A stretch of 64,000 bases of DNA from Siphonodentalium dalli (GCA_032622095.1 CP136065.1:37730732-37794731), one strand, 5' to 3'. Counted from the stretch's first letter, positions 11,275 to 23,596 are shown. Numbers and translations are program-made. The notes: generated by a model from the sequence alone, not told the origin.

Positions 11275-12443
11275 CCCTTTAAAGGGGTACTGTACGCCAT
11301 TTTCAATAAATTCCGGTAATAACAACGATCTAATATCGATAATATATAGAAAAATAAGTAATTTGAGTCGAAGATGTATTCTGTAAACGTTCAGGTTAAT
11401 GTGATCATACGATATAGCGTAATTTACGAAACAAAGATAAACCACTCACATGGGGATATAAGCAGCGTTTAAAACAATTCTTATCAAATCACTTTATACA
11501 TTCCCACCAAATAAGCTTCACATACATAATGCTTATATTTCGTGGGGTAATTAAAATAGTCATATATATGTTGTCGACAGTGTAACTGAAACTAACATTA
11601 TATTACTTGGTGTGCTGTGGGGGGGGGGGGGGCTCTCAGCTTGAAATACTCAGGCTATATACGGAGAAGCGTGTCCATTCATAATGTTCATTTCATTCAT
11701 AACATGCCATCATGTCGATTTCAACGACTGTCGAACAGTAGTTATCCCTTATGAAATGTTCAGATAAAAATGTTGAACTTATTATATAAACATTTCCCTC
11801 AATAAATAAGACTCCTTCTGTACTTGTATTTGCCTGTCGTCTGCTTAATATATTAGCTGTCAATCCCTGCAAAACAAAATGTACACCTTTTATCTGATGG
11901 GATGATCCATTTAGTAGAAATGGTTAATCTTTGTAGATGTATTGAAATGTAAGAACATACACGAAAGTGCAGGGGCCCACACGTGACACGACAAATGGTC
12001 GATTTGGGTTATTGCCGTTTCAGCCGATAGGCTATATATATGTATTACACGATCCTACCCTTATTCCGTTCAATAAACCCATTCAATAAATTGTGATATT
12101 AAACGTTCGTCGAATAACAGGAAATAGTGCCAGATGACCTTTGAATTCCGGTTTGTTGTCTGTTTACAATGCATTCCGTACGTTACGTCTCAAAATACTA
12201 TGGCTTCCAATATTTTTCCAACAAACTATAATATGAGTTGACAAATTATGTCATTAAATATCGCCATTAAATACGACAAAGAGTCTTTATTTATCTGGGA
12301 CTATTTCTTTACGCGGGCAAACAACGCATATAGTTACGTGAAATGTCATCGCATGCCTTATAGAAGCAGATGTTAGTTTCGCGTCCCATTTGTTGATTTA
12401 AGTATGTTTTGTCAAGGTTTTGGATCATGTAATAAATAGAATC
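11275..12443. other. Intergenic; possible MITE end and a poly-G run
   Basis: ttaaaggggtactgtacgcc at 11278 resembles the start of the foldback MITEs at 2973 and 61188, but the rest does not follow them clearly. A G homopolymer lies at about 11620-11632. Nothing else was recognised. Confidence 0.35.
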
Positions 12444-12582
12444 TACAACTCGTCCCCAGTTTATAGCGGAATTTATAAAACTCGTCCAGTAAATTAGGTC
12501 TGGACCTCGCCAAAGGCTCGACCCAGACCTAATTTACTGTACTCGTTTTGTAAATTCCACTATAAACTGGGGGCTCGTTGTA
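12444..12582. repeat. Foldback hairpin of about 139 bp
   Basis: The left arm begins tacaactcgtccccagttta and the right arm ends taaactgggggctcgttgta. The inner arms are cagtaaattaggtctgg and ccagacctaatttactg, and the loop is acctcgccaaaggctcgac. This is a nearly complete palindrome abutting the CT microsatellite. Confidence 0.85.
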
Positions 12583-12585
12583 TAT

Positions 12586-12680
<95 letters not shown>

Positions 12681-12681
12681 C
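12583..12681. repeat. (CT)n then (TA)n microsatellite
   Basis: About 80 bases of CT dinucleotide run into a TA stretch. This sits just before the presumed Helitron 5' end. Confidence 0.95.
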
Positions 12682-15542
12682 TATATTTGCGAATGTCTGT
12701 CTGTCTGTCTGTCCATCTGTCTGTCTGTGTTCTATAGAAATTCACAGGGGACCATCTAGATGATGCCAAAGGGGTCTACTAGGAGTAGCTTTTTACGAGA
12801 AAGATAATGGTCGGGGTTAGAATTTTCTAAAGTGACGCCGTTGTTGTCAGGGGCAGAAAAGGGGAAGGGGCAGAAAACAATTTGTCGCCGATTGCACCCA
12901 AACTTATATATAATTATCCCCATAATACGAGGAATCTAATGGCGTGGTTTAAATATGACAAAAGTCGCGCCGTTCGCGTCAGGGGTGCCCGGAAGGGGTG
13001 GGGGGGGGGGGGCAGATATTTGTTTACGTCGCCGATTGCCACGAAACTTACATATATTCATCCCATGATATGAAGAATCCAACGGTGTGGTTTAATATGT
13101 CAAAATTGGCGTCGTTTGAGTCAGGGATGAACGTAAGGGGAGAGAGGCACCAAAATTGATAAAACATATTTTAGCACCGATTTCCACCAAATTGATATAT
13201 ATTCTTCTTCATGATACAAGGAATCTAATTGTGCGATTTAACAACGCCAAATTGTTATTTTTGGATGAGAGATTGGGAGGGGGTGGGCACTAAATTTGAA
13301 AATAAGTCGCCGATTGCCACCACACTTATACAAAATCATCCCCATGGTATGAGGAGTCTAATGGTGTGGCTTTTATCTGTCAAATATGGCCTCATTCGAG
13401 TCAGGGTTGCATTGAAAGGGACAGGGGCACCAAAATTTATGCACAATTTTTTTAGCGCCAATTTCCACCAAATTGATACACGTTATTATCCATGATACGA
13501 GGAATCTAATCGTGATTTAAAGACGCCATAGTGGTGCTGTTTGGGTGAGAGATGGAGAGGGGGGGGGGTTGACACCAAATTTGATAAAAAAAAATTGTCT
13601 AGTCGCCGATTATCACCAAACTTATAAACAATCATCTCCATGATATCAGGAGTGTAATCGTGTGGTGTCACAAGTGTGGCCATTCGAGTCAGTGGTGTAT
13701 AGAGATGAGAGGGACACAACAAATTATATCTATATGTTTAGTGCCGATTTCCACCAGATTGATAAATATTCTTCTCCGGGATACGAGGAATCTTATCGTG
13801 TGGTTTAGATACTCCAAATTGGTGCCCTATGGGTGAGAGATATGGGGACCTTAAATTTGATACAAATTTATATACTCGCCAATTTTCACCAATTTCATAT
13901 ATATGCATCTCTAATCTCTAATGAGTCTTAGTGTGTGCAGCTTGAGTCCGAAATAGGGACGGGAGGGTCACCAAAACTGATACATAATATTTTTAGTAAC
14001 AATTACCATCAAATTCAGACACGTTCTTCTCAAATGATACAAGAAATCAAATCGTGCTGTCTGTCTGTCTTTTTGTCTGTCTGTGTGCGTTCTATATATA
14101 ACTTCACGCGGTACAATCGAGATGGCACCAAGGCGTTCTAAGAGGGGTAACTTTTTACAAGGAAGATAATGGTGCGGGTTAAAATTTTCTAAAATTACGC
14201 TGTTTGTGTCAGGGGAAGAAATGGGGGAGGTCGGCAAAATTTAAAAAATATGGTGAAATAGTTTTGTCGCTGATTTCCACCAAACGAATACATAATCACC
14301 TTCACAATATGGCGTTGTTCGAGTCAGCGTTGCATCAACAATTGATTTAATAAAGCAAATTCCACCAAATTCATACACGTTTTTCTCTAATGATATACCA
14401 TGAATTAAATTAAATTAAATTTGGTGTCGTTTGCGTCACGGCTGGCGAGCGGATATGCACTATCATTGATAAGATTGCTATTCGCCGAGATCCACATATA
14501 AGTTATATACAGTCACCAGGCCATCTCCATATCATTTTAAGTAGTTGGGCGTTCACATTTCACAATCCTGACATATGGTGACCCACATAAGTCACTTGAA
14601 CAATTATATCTTCTTAACAGTCATATTTATATGGGGATGACAATCAAGGCATTAACACAATGAGCTAGCAAAAAGAGATAACTAGAAGAAGCATTAAACG
14701 TATATTTATCATTCTATTGAAGAGATACATATATTCGTGCAAACTGAGAGACCTCGAACATTCAGAGGATTGCATATATATAATAACAAAGTTTAGTCTG
14801 TTCCATTCAATACAGTTTCCACAAAAAGTTACAATTTGTCCAGAGATATGGAAGGCCTGTTCAAAAATAGTGGTCACAGTGTGCAGTCAAATATAGTTTA
14901 TTCTGATATAAAAGAAAATGCAGTTAGTAGCACAAGACTTTTCAGGACTATACCAATACTGACATCTGACAAGGGTTTTAGAACAGACTCATCGACTGAC
15001 ATAAATAACTCAAAATCTCGCTCTGTGCCTGGCACATGTAGCTGATTTATGTGCGCAGCAACATTTCGTTTAAACTGAGAATATTTAGCCAATATATAGC
15101 ACCATGAACAGAGGAGCACCTGGAAATTTCTTTGAAACATCTGTATCTTCATGGAGATATGATAGCCAGGTGTCCTCGAGATCTTAGTTCAACCCACTAG
15201 ATTGATTGATACATCTCAATATGTAAAACCCAATTATCATCTTTTATCGAACTAATGTGTTTATGATGTTCATGTATCATATTATAACGTCTAATGTATA
15301 CGCAGTTGTAAATAAATCAATACTTCATTATTGGTGGAACGGATTAATCGCGATAAACAGAATGACAATTGACAAGGTGGGCCACTACTTATATTCCATG
15401 ACTGTAATAATCATGTTTTGTGATGCTATTTGAATATACAATTTATGAGAAAACGTATAACACTTTAAGCAAGAGCATTCTTTATTCCCAACAAATATCC
15501 ACAGCATACATTAACCTGAGCAACGCCGGGTAACCCTGCTAG
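12682..15542 (+). mobile_element. Non-autonomous Helitron-like element, copy 2
   Basis: It ends in the same CCGGGT...CTAG|T terminus as the copy at 1-2566. The 5' end is placed by eye at the TCTATATTTGCG after the microsatellite and is uncertain. From 12880 to 13900 it carries about nine degenerate units of roughly 110-130 bases (cgccgattgccaccaaactt ... tacgaggaatctaat ... gtggtttaaat ... cgagtcaggg). The TCTG-rich opening and following sequence (12690-12850) recur at 14060-14220, so the element looks internally duplicated. No protein frame of Helitron type is visible. Confidence 0.65.
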
Positions 15543-15886
15543 TATATATATTTGGCGCCAAATTGTGTCAGGTAACGTTCGTTAACGTCATAGTTACGCG
15601 ATAAACAAGTTTGTCTGTATATCAATGTGTATTTTCAAATGATTGTTCATTCAGAATCAAGTTACCCTCTTTGTGTGCAGATCACAAACCGAGCTTATCG
15701 TGAATCGTGATTAGAACCAAGCTACGTCATCGCTGTTTGTGGCTTATGCTTGTGCTCACGCCCACCTTACCAGCTGAGCCAACTGGATTGACTCCACAAG
15801 CGAGTCACTGAACTCAAGTACCGCGTCATACGTACATCACGTACCATGTACGTTACAACTGCATAACGTCTTCTTTCTTCGCACAG
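15543..15886. other. Intergenic, no gene recognised
   Basis: The stretch follows the Helitron. It ends in a pyrimidine tract and CAG (cttctttcttcgcacag, ending 15886) that would be a good splice acceptor for the candidate exon that follows. Confidence 0.4.
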
Positions 15887-16034
15887 TTCAATGATGAACT
15901 TTCATCTCATCTCAAATACTTCCGCGTGGGACTATGGACCTACGTTCTTCTCTGCTGGAGATATACAATCCAATAACCGTTCGTATTTTGGCGCTGAGAT
16001 GAACCGCTGCTGGTGCAATAACGTCCAGTCCTCA
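15887..16034 (+). CDS. Candidate internal exon (hypothetical protein), duplicated at 17.37 kb
   Basis: A strong acceptor (pyrimidine tract, gcacag) precedes this 148-base block and a strong donor (GTAAGT) follows at 16035. One frame is open through it and includes SNTSAWDYGPTFFSAGDIQS, then NN and a CWCNNVQSS end. A diverged copy at about 17375-17500 also follows a good acceptor (ctttcctcacag) and encodes a recognisably related peptide (NTRYYGTTFSS, QSNNS, RYWC) with a stop. Homology of the two blocks extends outside the exon, so they may simply be an old duplication of non-coding DNA. No domain was recognised, and no flanking exons were identified. Confidence 0.2.
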
Positions 16035-16329
16035 GTAAGTTTGTCTGGAGTAATCCCGCGGAGATTTAACGAGATTCATGGTTATTAGCCGCGACGCCTT
16101 TGAACTCAGTTGGTGCTATATAGCAAGCGTTCTGGTGCACTACTTTCTCTGTGGTTTATTGCGCAGAGATATCATCAGGCTGGTTTTACACCTGTAGAAA
16201 CGTATCATGTGCAGACGAGACGATATAAGTGCACATGCACAAATGCACATAAATCACTTTTATCTTTTATTACACATCTATCTTGTATTGCTACTTTTCG
16301 GTTGATTAAGCCACGTCAGACTTTGTCTG

Positions 16330-16655
16330 GTACCTGGCTCAGACACTCCGCTCACTGTTCCGTCCAACTCCACGACGTAACGCTTCCGCCGTCAGAGTCC
16401 GGTAAGTGCCACCATCTTAGGGGCGGAATTCCGCTTTCTACTATATTCGGATACGACGTCATGAGCTAATGACGTAGTACCTATATAGTCTCGTACCTGG
16501 CTCAGACACTCCGCTCACTGTTCCGTCCAACTTCACGACGTAACGCTTCCGCCGTCAGAGTCCAGTAAGTGCCACCATCTTAGGTGCCGGAATTCCGCAC
16601 CCTACTATTTTCGGATACGACGTCTTGAGCTAATGACGTAGTAGCTATACTGCTT
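16330..16655 (+). repeat. Tandem duplication, 163-bp unit x 2
   Basis: gtacctggctcagacactcc begins each unit, at 16330 and 16493, and the two copies are nearly identical through gagctaatgacgtagta. It is part of a locally duplicated 15.85-17.7-kb block. Confidence 0.9.
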
Positions 16656-17000
16656 TCTATGCTCCAGTACACCTGGGTGCTGGTTACCTCGGGGATTTCT
16701 GGTGACGCTATATATATCAACGACGTAATCCCCAGAAAATCCATGTCGGCACTTACTAGTCGCTACTTGCCGGTACGTTGCGCCTTAGCGTAGTGGAGGC
16801 TGAGCGCTAGGAACGAGTCCAGAACCTATACTGCTATCCTATGCCCCAGTACACCTGGGCGCTGGTTACCTGTGGGATTTCTGGTGACGCTATATATATC
16901 AACGACGTAATCCCCAGAAAAGCTATGTCGACACTTACTAGCCGCTACATACCGGAACGTTGCGCCTTAGCGTAGTGGAGGCTGGTCGCTAGGAACGAGT
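16645..17000 (+). repeat. Tandem duplication, about 181-bp unit x 2
   Basis: ctatactgct begins each unit, at 16645 and 16826. Both continue through cagtacacctgg, gggatttctggtgacgctat, atcaacgacgtaatccccag and cgttgcgccttagcgtagtg. It directly adjoins the 163-bp pair. Confidence 0.9.
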
Positions 17001-17349
17001 TCACGTCAGAATGTGTGGTAATTTCACCTAAATGCACCAGAGCGACCACAATATTTGCGCGATGTGAATTATGTCATGCACAAAATCCCAACCGGTACAA
17101 CAATACTAATTCAATCTCGTATTGTGTTGAATATAGATGACTAACCAGCATGAAAACCAAACAGAAACAACGATTTGATACTATACAACATTGATTGCTT
17201 GCGTGTAATAAATACAGAACCACACATGCGTATGCAGGAGGTGAACGTTATCGCACTCGTTTGTTATGACGCAAGTTACAACTCGAACCGAACGGCTCTC
17301 GTTGTAACAATGCGCCACAGTGACAACATACTCGTGCGATAATATTCAC

Positions 17350-17730
17350 TTTCCTCACAGGCCGGTGTTGTTCTTGTTCTGTCTATATCTCAAACGGGAA
17401 CACCCGATACTATGGAACTACTTTCTCCTCTCAGCCAACACAGTCCAATAACAGTCATATATGTTACCATCGGTACTGGTGCTTGTAAAACTTCCAGGCT
17501 TCAGCAACTCTGCCTGGAGGAATTCTTCGGGGATTAAATGGGATTCACGGTGATTAGCCATGAAGCCTTTGAACTCAGTCGGTGCGCAGAAACCGTTCTG
17601 GTGTACTACTTTCTACGTGTTAATTATTGCCCGGACATATCATCGGGCAGGTTTTAAACCTGCAGAAACGTATCATATGCAGACGCCATGATAAGTACAT
17701 ATGCACAGATGCAAACAAATCACAGAGTAC
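17350..17730 (+). repeat. Diverged duplicate of 15.87-16.27 kb
   Basis: Shared landmarks in order: gccttgaactcagt-type sequence (cctttgaactcagtcggtgc against cctttgaactcagttggtgc), gttctggtg...actactttct, cagaaacgtatcat, gcagacg, aagtacatatgcaca against aagtgcacatgcaca. Identity is much lower than in the neighbouring tandem pairs, so this is an older duplication. Confidence 0.6.
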
Positions 17731-17779
17731 ACGTATACCGCGTGCTTTGACTGGTCCGGAATAATGGCACCTGGTTTAG

Positions 17780-18059
17780 TTAAATGTACTCTATCCGATC
17801 AGACGCTCCTAAATTACTATTTCTTTGGCTTCGGGGTAAAAAATATTTGATTCGAGTCGAGGAACCCACCCATCAAATCTCTGGTTGAAGTTTGCTATTT
17901 CTATGTCCACAAACAATAGAAATAGCAAACTTCAAACTTCGATACCTAATCACGCTGAGCTTTGCTGGGTGGGTTCCTCGACTCGAATCAAATATTTTTT
18001 ACCCCCGACGCCAAAGAAATAGTAATTTAGGAGCGTCTGATCGGATTGAGTACCTTTAA
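17780..18059. mobile_element. TTAA-ended foldback MITE, copy 1
   Basis: Terminal inverted repeats of about 95 bases run inward from TTAAATGTACTC / GAGTACCTTTAA, through tccgatcagacgctcctaaa, ctatttctttggc, ttgattcgagtcgaggaacc. The centre is a second hairpin (gaagtttgctatttctat / atagaaatagcaaacttc). TTAA at both ends may be the target duplication, as in piggyBac-type elements, but no transposase is present to test this. Confidence 0.85.
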
Positions 18060-18714
18060 TGGTTATCTCGTGCCTGTGTCAATCGCTCCGCTGCTCTTAA
18101 CGTAAAAACACTGCCCATCAGATTCGTTGCCAATGCGTTCCACTTTCGGATTTTTAATTTAAATTTAGTCTATAACAATATATAGTACAACGTATGTACG
18201 TCCATGGATGGCGTATAGATAAAACACTCCACGATGGCCGTATATATGGGTAACATTTGGTCCCGCCTTCTATGCACGAAATGTTCTGCTTTGGACATAT
18301 TTTGATATAATCATTCGAATGATCATTTTATTGCAAACAGTATGTTTCATCACAATGAAACACTTATGTAGTGCACTGTACGAGATTCTCCATTTGCAAT
18401 GAGAGTAAAGCTATACCTGCGGGAGGTCTGCACCGTATAGCGAGGTGGAAACTGTCCGATAGGAAAGAGTCCAGTATCGTCTGGTGCCTCAGTCGATAAT
18501 GTCTTTATCACATCACTAAATCATAAGCCGTGCAGTTGTGACGGAGCTGTTTCGATTCTCTAATGGCGTTAACATAGTACAACCTCACATGAAGGTGTTT
18601 GCAGATTTGCCTTTATTATAAACAAAAATAAACATATATATTATAATATAATTATAATTATATTATAATTATCCAAATAAATAAAAATAAAATTTACATT
18701 TCTTAATTGTAAGT
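18060..18714. other. Intergenic; AT-rich palindromic stretch at 18636-18675
   Basis: The only structure is the run ttataatataattataatta near 18640. No ORF of note was seen. Confidence 0.45.
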
Positions 18715-18815
18715 TATTGTGGTTGATTTGTGGTAACATGGTGTGACACGACTCGGTTGAACATAGTCTCCAAGTCGTCAATGTCACACCATGTTACAGT
18801 AAATCAACCACTATA
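18715..18815. repeat. Foldback hairpin, about 100 bp
   Basis: The arms are attgtggttgatttgtggta + acatggtgtgac and gtcacaccatgttacagtaa + atcaaccactat, with a loop around gactcggttgaacatag. The piece acatggtgtgac recurs at 19026, next to the foldback element that follows. Confidence 0.8.
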
Positions 18816-19029
18816 AAACCAATATAAAAATTCTGAATTCTACTCCCCTCCCGATCCCATTTTTTGGTCCCCTCCTCAAAAGGGAGGGTTCTATTAATCC
18901 GATTCGAGGATCTGCATAGTCGAGTTTGTCACTGTTGTTAACCAAGAGTCAGTTTTGTGTGTGTGCAGTGCATGACGTGATGTCACGGATGACTTATTCC
19001 TCCGCCAATAAAACTGACAGCGGCTACAT

Positions 19030-20568
19030 GGTGTGACGGTACCGGTCCTACTAAAAGCCTTTGCCGCACCCGACTGCACCCGACCGCACCGTCCGCACCC
19101 GACCGCACCTCCCCCGGGGGTCAGAGCGAGATGGGATATGCAATATCGTGCAGAATAGTCCTGTATATACCAAAGTTCAAATCCCCAAGTCGATAGCTCG
19201 AGTGGACACGGCACTGTTAACCTATAACTTGCTGCCGGTTCCGTCCGGTACGCAAACCCAAACAGGCACTGACTGCACCGACCCTGGCTGCCTGACCACG
19301 GAAATGGACATTATATCCTGCAACCATGGGCGATCGGGCAAGTCGCTAACTGCAGCGGATGTGAATAAATTAACCCATACGCTGCTGTCGAATTCGCTAT
19401 GAATGTATATACGTATTTAAACGCTGAAAATAACACCTGCCGATCGCACTGCCACCCGGGAACTGACCGAGATGGGACATGCCCTATTGTGCATAATAGA
19501 CCTGTATATATACCTAATTTCCAATCCCCAAGTCGATAGCTCGAGCGTACACGGCACTGTTCACCCCTAACTTGCGGCCAGTTCCGCCAGTTATATGCAA
19601 AATCCAAAAAGGCACTGACCGCACCTCCCCTGGCAGGCAGACCACGGAAATGGACATCATATTATGCAACGGATATCCCCATGCAGTCATGGGCGATCGG
19701 GCAAGTAGCTAACTGCAGCGGATGTGAATAAATTAACACATACGCTGCTGCCGAATTAGTAAAGTGAGTAGATGGGCGCGAAGCGCCCGGGATGGTCGAA
19801 AATATCGAGTGATCTTCTCCTTCACCCCACTTCAAATCCCCAAGTCGATAGCTCGAGCGGACACGGCACTGTTAACCTATAACTTGCTGTCGGTTCCGTC
19901 CGGTACGCAAACCCAAACAGGCACTGACTGCACCGACCCTGGCTGCCTGACCACGGAAATGGACATTATATCATGCAACCATGGGCGATCGGGCAAGTCG
20001 CTAACTGCAGCGGATGTAAATAAATTAACCCATACGCTGCTGCCGAATTCGCTATGAATGTACGTATTTAAACGCCGAAAATAACACCTGCCGACCGCAC
20101 TGCCACCCGGGAACTGACCGAGATGGTACGTGCCATATTTGTGCATAATATACCTGTATATACCTAATTTCCAATCCCCAAGTCGATATCTCGAGCGAAC
20201 ACGGCACCGTTAACCCCTATTTTGCGGCCAGTTCCGTCAGTTACGCAAAATCCAAAAAGGCACTGATCGCACCTCCCCTGGATGCCAGACCACGGAAATG
20301 GACATCATATCATGCAGCGTGTGATATGGTGTCCATTTCCGTGGGCAGGCAGCCGGGGAGGTGCGGTCGGTGCCTTTTTTGGTTTTTGCGTACCTGACGG
20401 AACCGGCGGCATGTTAGGGGTTAACAGTACCGTGTCCGCTCGAGATATCGACTTGGGGATTGGAGCTTTGATATATACAGGTATATTCTGCACGATAGGG
20501 GAGGTGCGGTCGGGTTCGGTTGGGTGTGGACGGTGCGGCCGGCTTTTAGTAGGACCCGACGGTAAACC
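19030..20568. mobile_element. 1.5-kb foldback element with internal 310-345-bp repeats
   Basis: The left end (accggtcctactaaaagcc, then cgcacccgac...cgcaccgtcc) and right end (ggtgcggccggcttttagta + ggaccc) are inverted copies. Inside, the landmark ccccaagtcgata occurs in direct orientation near 19182, 19527, 19839 and 20178 and inverted near 20440. The units alternate between two subtypes and contain ggcactgactgcaccgaccc, gaccacggaaatggacat and gggcgatcgggcaagt. Open frames of about 100 codons recur only because the repeats recur. No transposase is visible, so the class is unknown. Confidence 0.7.
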
Positions 20569-21393
20569 CAAATGAAAGTGGCAAACACACCACAAAATAA
20601 ACCAAGCAACAATCCAAAATGATAGGGTGGAGCAAACTCCATACAGCACCCTCTACGCTATCGCTGCGATATATCACTGCCACAATGAGTATACTTTGCA
20701 GACGATAAATCTATTTTTACATATCGTCGCGGAACTGTATTTACTACTATTTAGTCACCTATTATCTTGTTTTGACCACCAATTTTTGTTTAAAGTTTGC
20801 AATAATGGTAATTCTTTCGGTATTGATAAGAACAATATGAACTGAGCCAGACATAGACAATTTTAATCCTAAAACATAAGAACTAAAACACGTAAGAATT
20901 CCTTACCAATTAATGTCATTATGGCAGTGGTATCTCAGCGGAGCGATGGGAGATAACTCTGCCTGGAGTTTGAGGGTGGAGAGGATTCCACCCATGTTCG
21001 ACACCAGCCAGAGGTGCATACACGACATTATATGAAGCGCACATGAATCGTGAACATGTTCAACTGGTGTTAAAGGCCCACATAATTTATGAAGCCCTAA
21101 AACAACTTCCTTGCTAGGGTAATTAAAGAACCCCAATCCAAGTGATTTGTTAACCTTTCCTGTTCTAAATACTCATTGATCAGTAGTTATCCATCAGGAA
21201 ATATTTCGATACATAAGTTCAACAAACGACGTTTGTTTATCTTAGTATCTGAAAGTTCCCTCCAATAAATTGGACTTCTGTAATATATTATGTCATCTGG
21301 TTATTTTCCCTGAAAAAGCCTCCAAACGAAGAATATACCATACCAATGTATATGTTTATAACTGAGTGCATGATCCGTACATTTAGTAAATAA
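20569..21393. other. Intergenic, no gene recognised
   Basis: Short frames at 20627 and 20903 have no motifs. No repeat was recognised. Confidence 0.45.
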
Positions 21394-22134
21394 ATGGTTA
21401 ACAATCGGTGTGTTATCGTGCCCGGTAGAATGATTCCCAGTTTATTGTGGTTGGGTCCGTAACATGGATCGACCTATATATCCCACCTCGCTATATAATG
21501 GTTAACAATCGGTGTGTTATCGTGCCCGGTAGAATGATTCCCAGTTTATTGTGGTAGGGTCCGTAACATGGATCGACCTATATATCCCACCTCGCTATAT
21601 AATGGTTAACAATCGGTGTGTTATCGTGCCCGGTAGAATGAGTCCCAGTTCATTGTGGTAGGGTCCGTAACATGGATCGACCTATATATCCCACCTCGCT
21701 ATATAATGGTTAACAATCGGTGTGTTATCGTGCCCGGTAGAATGATTCCAAGTTTATTGTGGTAGGGTCCGTAACATGGATCGACCTATATATCCATCAT
21801 CGCTATATAATGGTTAACAAGCGGTGTGTTATCGTGCCCGGTAGAATGAGTTCCAGTTTATTGTGGTAGGGTCCGTAACATGGATCGACCTATATATCCC
21901 TCCTCGCTATATAATGCATGGTTAACAGTCGGTGTGTTATCGTGTCCGGTAGAATGAGTTCCAGTTTATTGTGGTAGGGTCCGTAACATGGATCGACCTA
22001 TATATCCCTCCTCGCTATAAATGGTTAACAATCGGTGTGTTATCGTGCCCAGTAGAATGAGTCCCAGTTCATTGTGGTAGGGTCCGTAACATGGATCGAC
22101 CTATATATCCCTCCTCGCTATATAATGGTTAATT
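21394..22134 (+). repeat. 104-bp satellite-like tandem array, 7 copies
   Basis: Each unit starts atggttaacaatcggtgtgt and includes gcccggtagaatga, gtagggtccgtaacatggat, cgacctatatatccc and ctcgctatata. Period 104 (21394, 21498, 21602 and so on), with a few single-base differences and one 4-base insertion near 21917. Homogeneity suggests recent expansion. Confidence 0.95.
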
Positions 22135-22601
22135 ACACCAGACGCGCACGAGGCAGACATTTTATCTAGCAACATTTTGGCAAGCAAATATATAAATTAA
22201 TATTCCAGATTTCTCACGGCGGAGATACTGAAGATGTACCTCAGTCTATTGCGCCGCGCTCATCAAAGCAAGATGACCTAGACGGCGGTTGAGTGCCTGT
22301 CTCAAATTTCCACCATCAACTTCTCCCAAAGAAAACGTAAGGCCAAAGAAAAAATATTTGTGGCCGAGGTTTCCCTACCGACCCTATCTTTTCGACCCTA
22401 TAGTATTTTCCATGAATGGCTATCGAGAAAATCTTTTGTAATTTTTGTTCATAAACAAATCACTTTTCATTATCTCAGAATGGATCGATTTCTCTCAGTC
22501 AAAACATTGAATTTTACAATTTATACAATACAATCTTATTTATCTTAGCACAATATTATTGGATATTATATTATTATTCTTTATTAAATATAAGACAGGA
22601 A
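22135..22601. other. Intergenic, no gene recognised
   Basis: The phrase ttgtggccgaggtttcccta at about 22357 has a partial echo at 23150 (ctgtggccgaccaggtgag), on the two sides of the MITE at 22602-23058. Nothing else was seen. Confidence 0.4.
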
Positions 22602-23058
22602 TTAAAGGTACTCCATCCGATCAGACGGTCCCCATATCATCAAGATACAAGAACAACTTTAGAACGCTTTAGTTATCAGAATAGATTAATTGCAACTAAA
22701 CAATGCTAACCACTGTCAACCAACTATGGTATCAAATTTCCCAAATCGTGTTATTTGTCAACATTTTGTTCAACGAAATATGACCATATTGTCACTTGAG
22801 TATCACGAAATTTGGCCGTATTACCACCTGATTTTAGGGTTATCCATCTTCATCTGCAATTTATTCCAAGGCGTTTGACCGACTTTTTTCTGGGCCACAA
22901 ATAATTGCACATCTTGAGAAATAACAAACTTCAAAAATCAATATCTGGTCACTCTGAGCTTTGATGGGTGGGTTCCTCGACTCGAATCAAATATTTTTTA
23001 CCCCCGAAGCCAAAGAAATAATAATTTAGGAGCGTTAATTCGGATAATGCATCATTAA
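22602..23058. mobile_element. TTAA-ended foldback MITE, copy 2 (asymmetric)
   Basis: The right arm (gggtgggttcctcgactcga, atcaaatattttttaccccc, ccaaagaaataataatttag) is almost identical to the right arm of the copy at 17780-18059. On the left only ttaaaggtactccatccgat + cagacg is kept, followed by unrelated sequence. It is a family member with its left arm replaced or eroded. Confidence 0.7.
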
Positions 23059-23596
23059 TATGTCCATATAAAACAAATGAATTTAAAAATCCCGCCGACC
23101 CTATTTTTCATGACTTTTAACACCAACCAGACATTTAATTTTCTGTGGCCGACCAGGTGAGCCCCCTATTCACCGTTAATGTCACCGAAGCTCAAACTAA
23201 ACAGCCTGTTGATTTGATTATAATGTGTTTACCACGAAATGGCGCAGACACCAAATGTGCGCGCACATCAAAGTGAACGTACCCGGCGAGACGCGTGAGC
23301 CACTCTGTCATGATGAAGCACAAACTGATGTGGGCTGAGGAACAGCCGTTTGTTTCTAGAAATAATCATAAAGAGCTACTTGAAATACTCAAAAAGCACT
23401 CAACTTGATTTCGGAGTAGTAAAGCTTCGGGAAGGCTAATAAGCGCGGTGTATTCCCGGTGGCGAGTACGTTTGTACTGGCAACGAACATGATCATTGAC
23501 CGCCGGAGAAGCAGCCGGGCTGCGGTGAGATGGCGTCGAGGTTTTTAATTTTTCCACCTCATATAAATCTTAGTATCTATATATATAGTTCCTCAC
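23059..23596. other. Non-coding stretch before a candidate exon
   Basis: A minus-strand frame of 63 codons (23366-23557) is open but has no recognised motif. Confidence 0.4.

Noticed and set aside
12578-12763. Frame beginning with a long Ser-Leu repeat
   Set aside because: This is a translation of the CT microsatellite.
19061-20649. Several open frames of about 100 codons with shared peptides
   Set aside because: The repetition follows the internal units of the foldback element, frames occur on both strands, and no domain is recognised.
21394-22134. CRISPR or tRNA-like array
   Set aside because: Units are 104 bp end to end without spacers and show no tRNA arm or box pattern.
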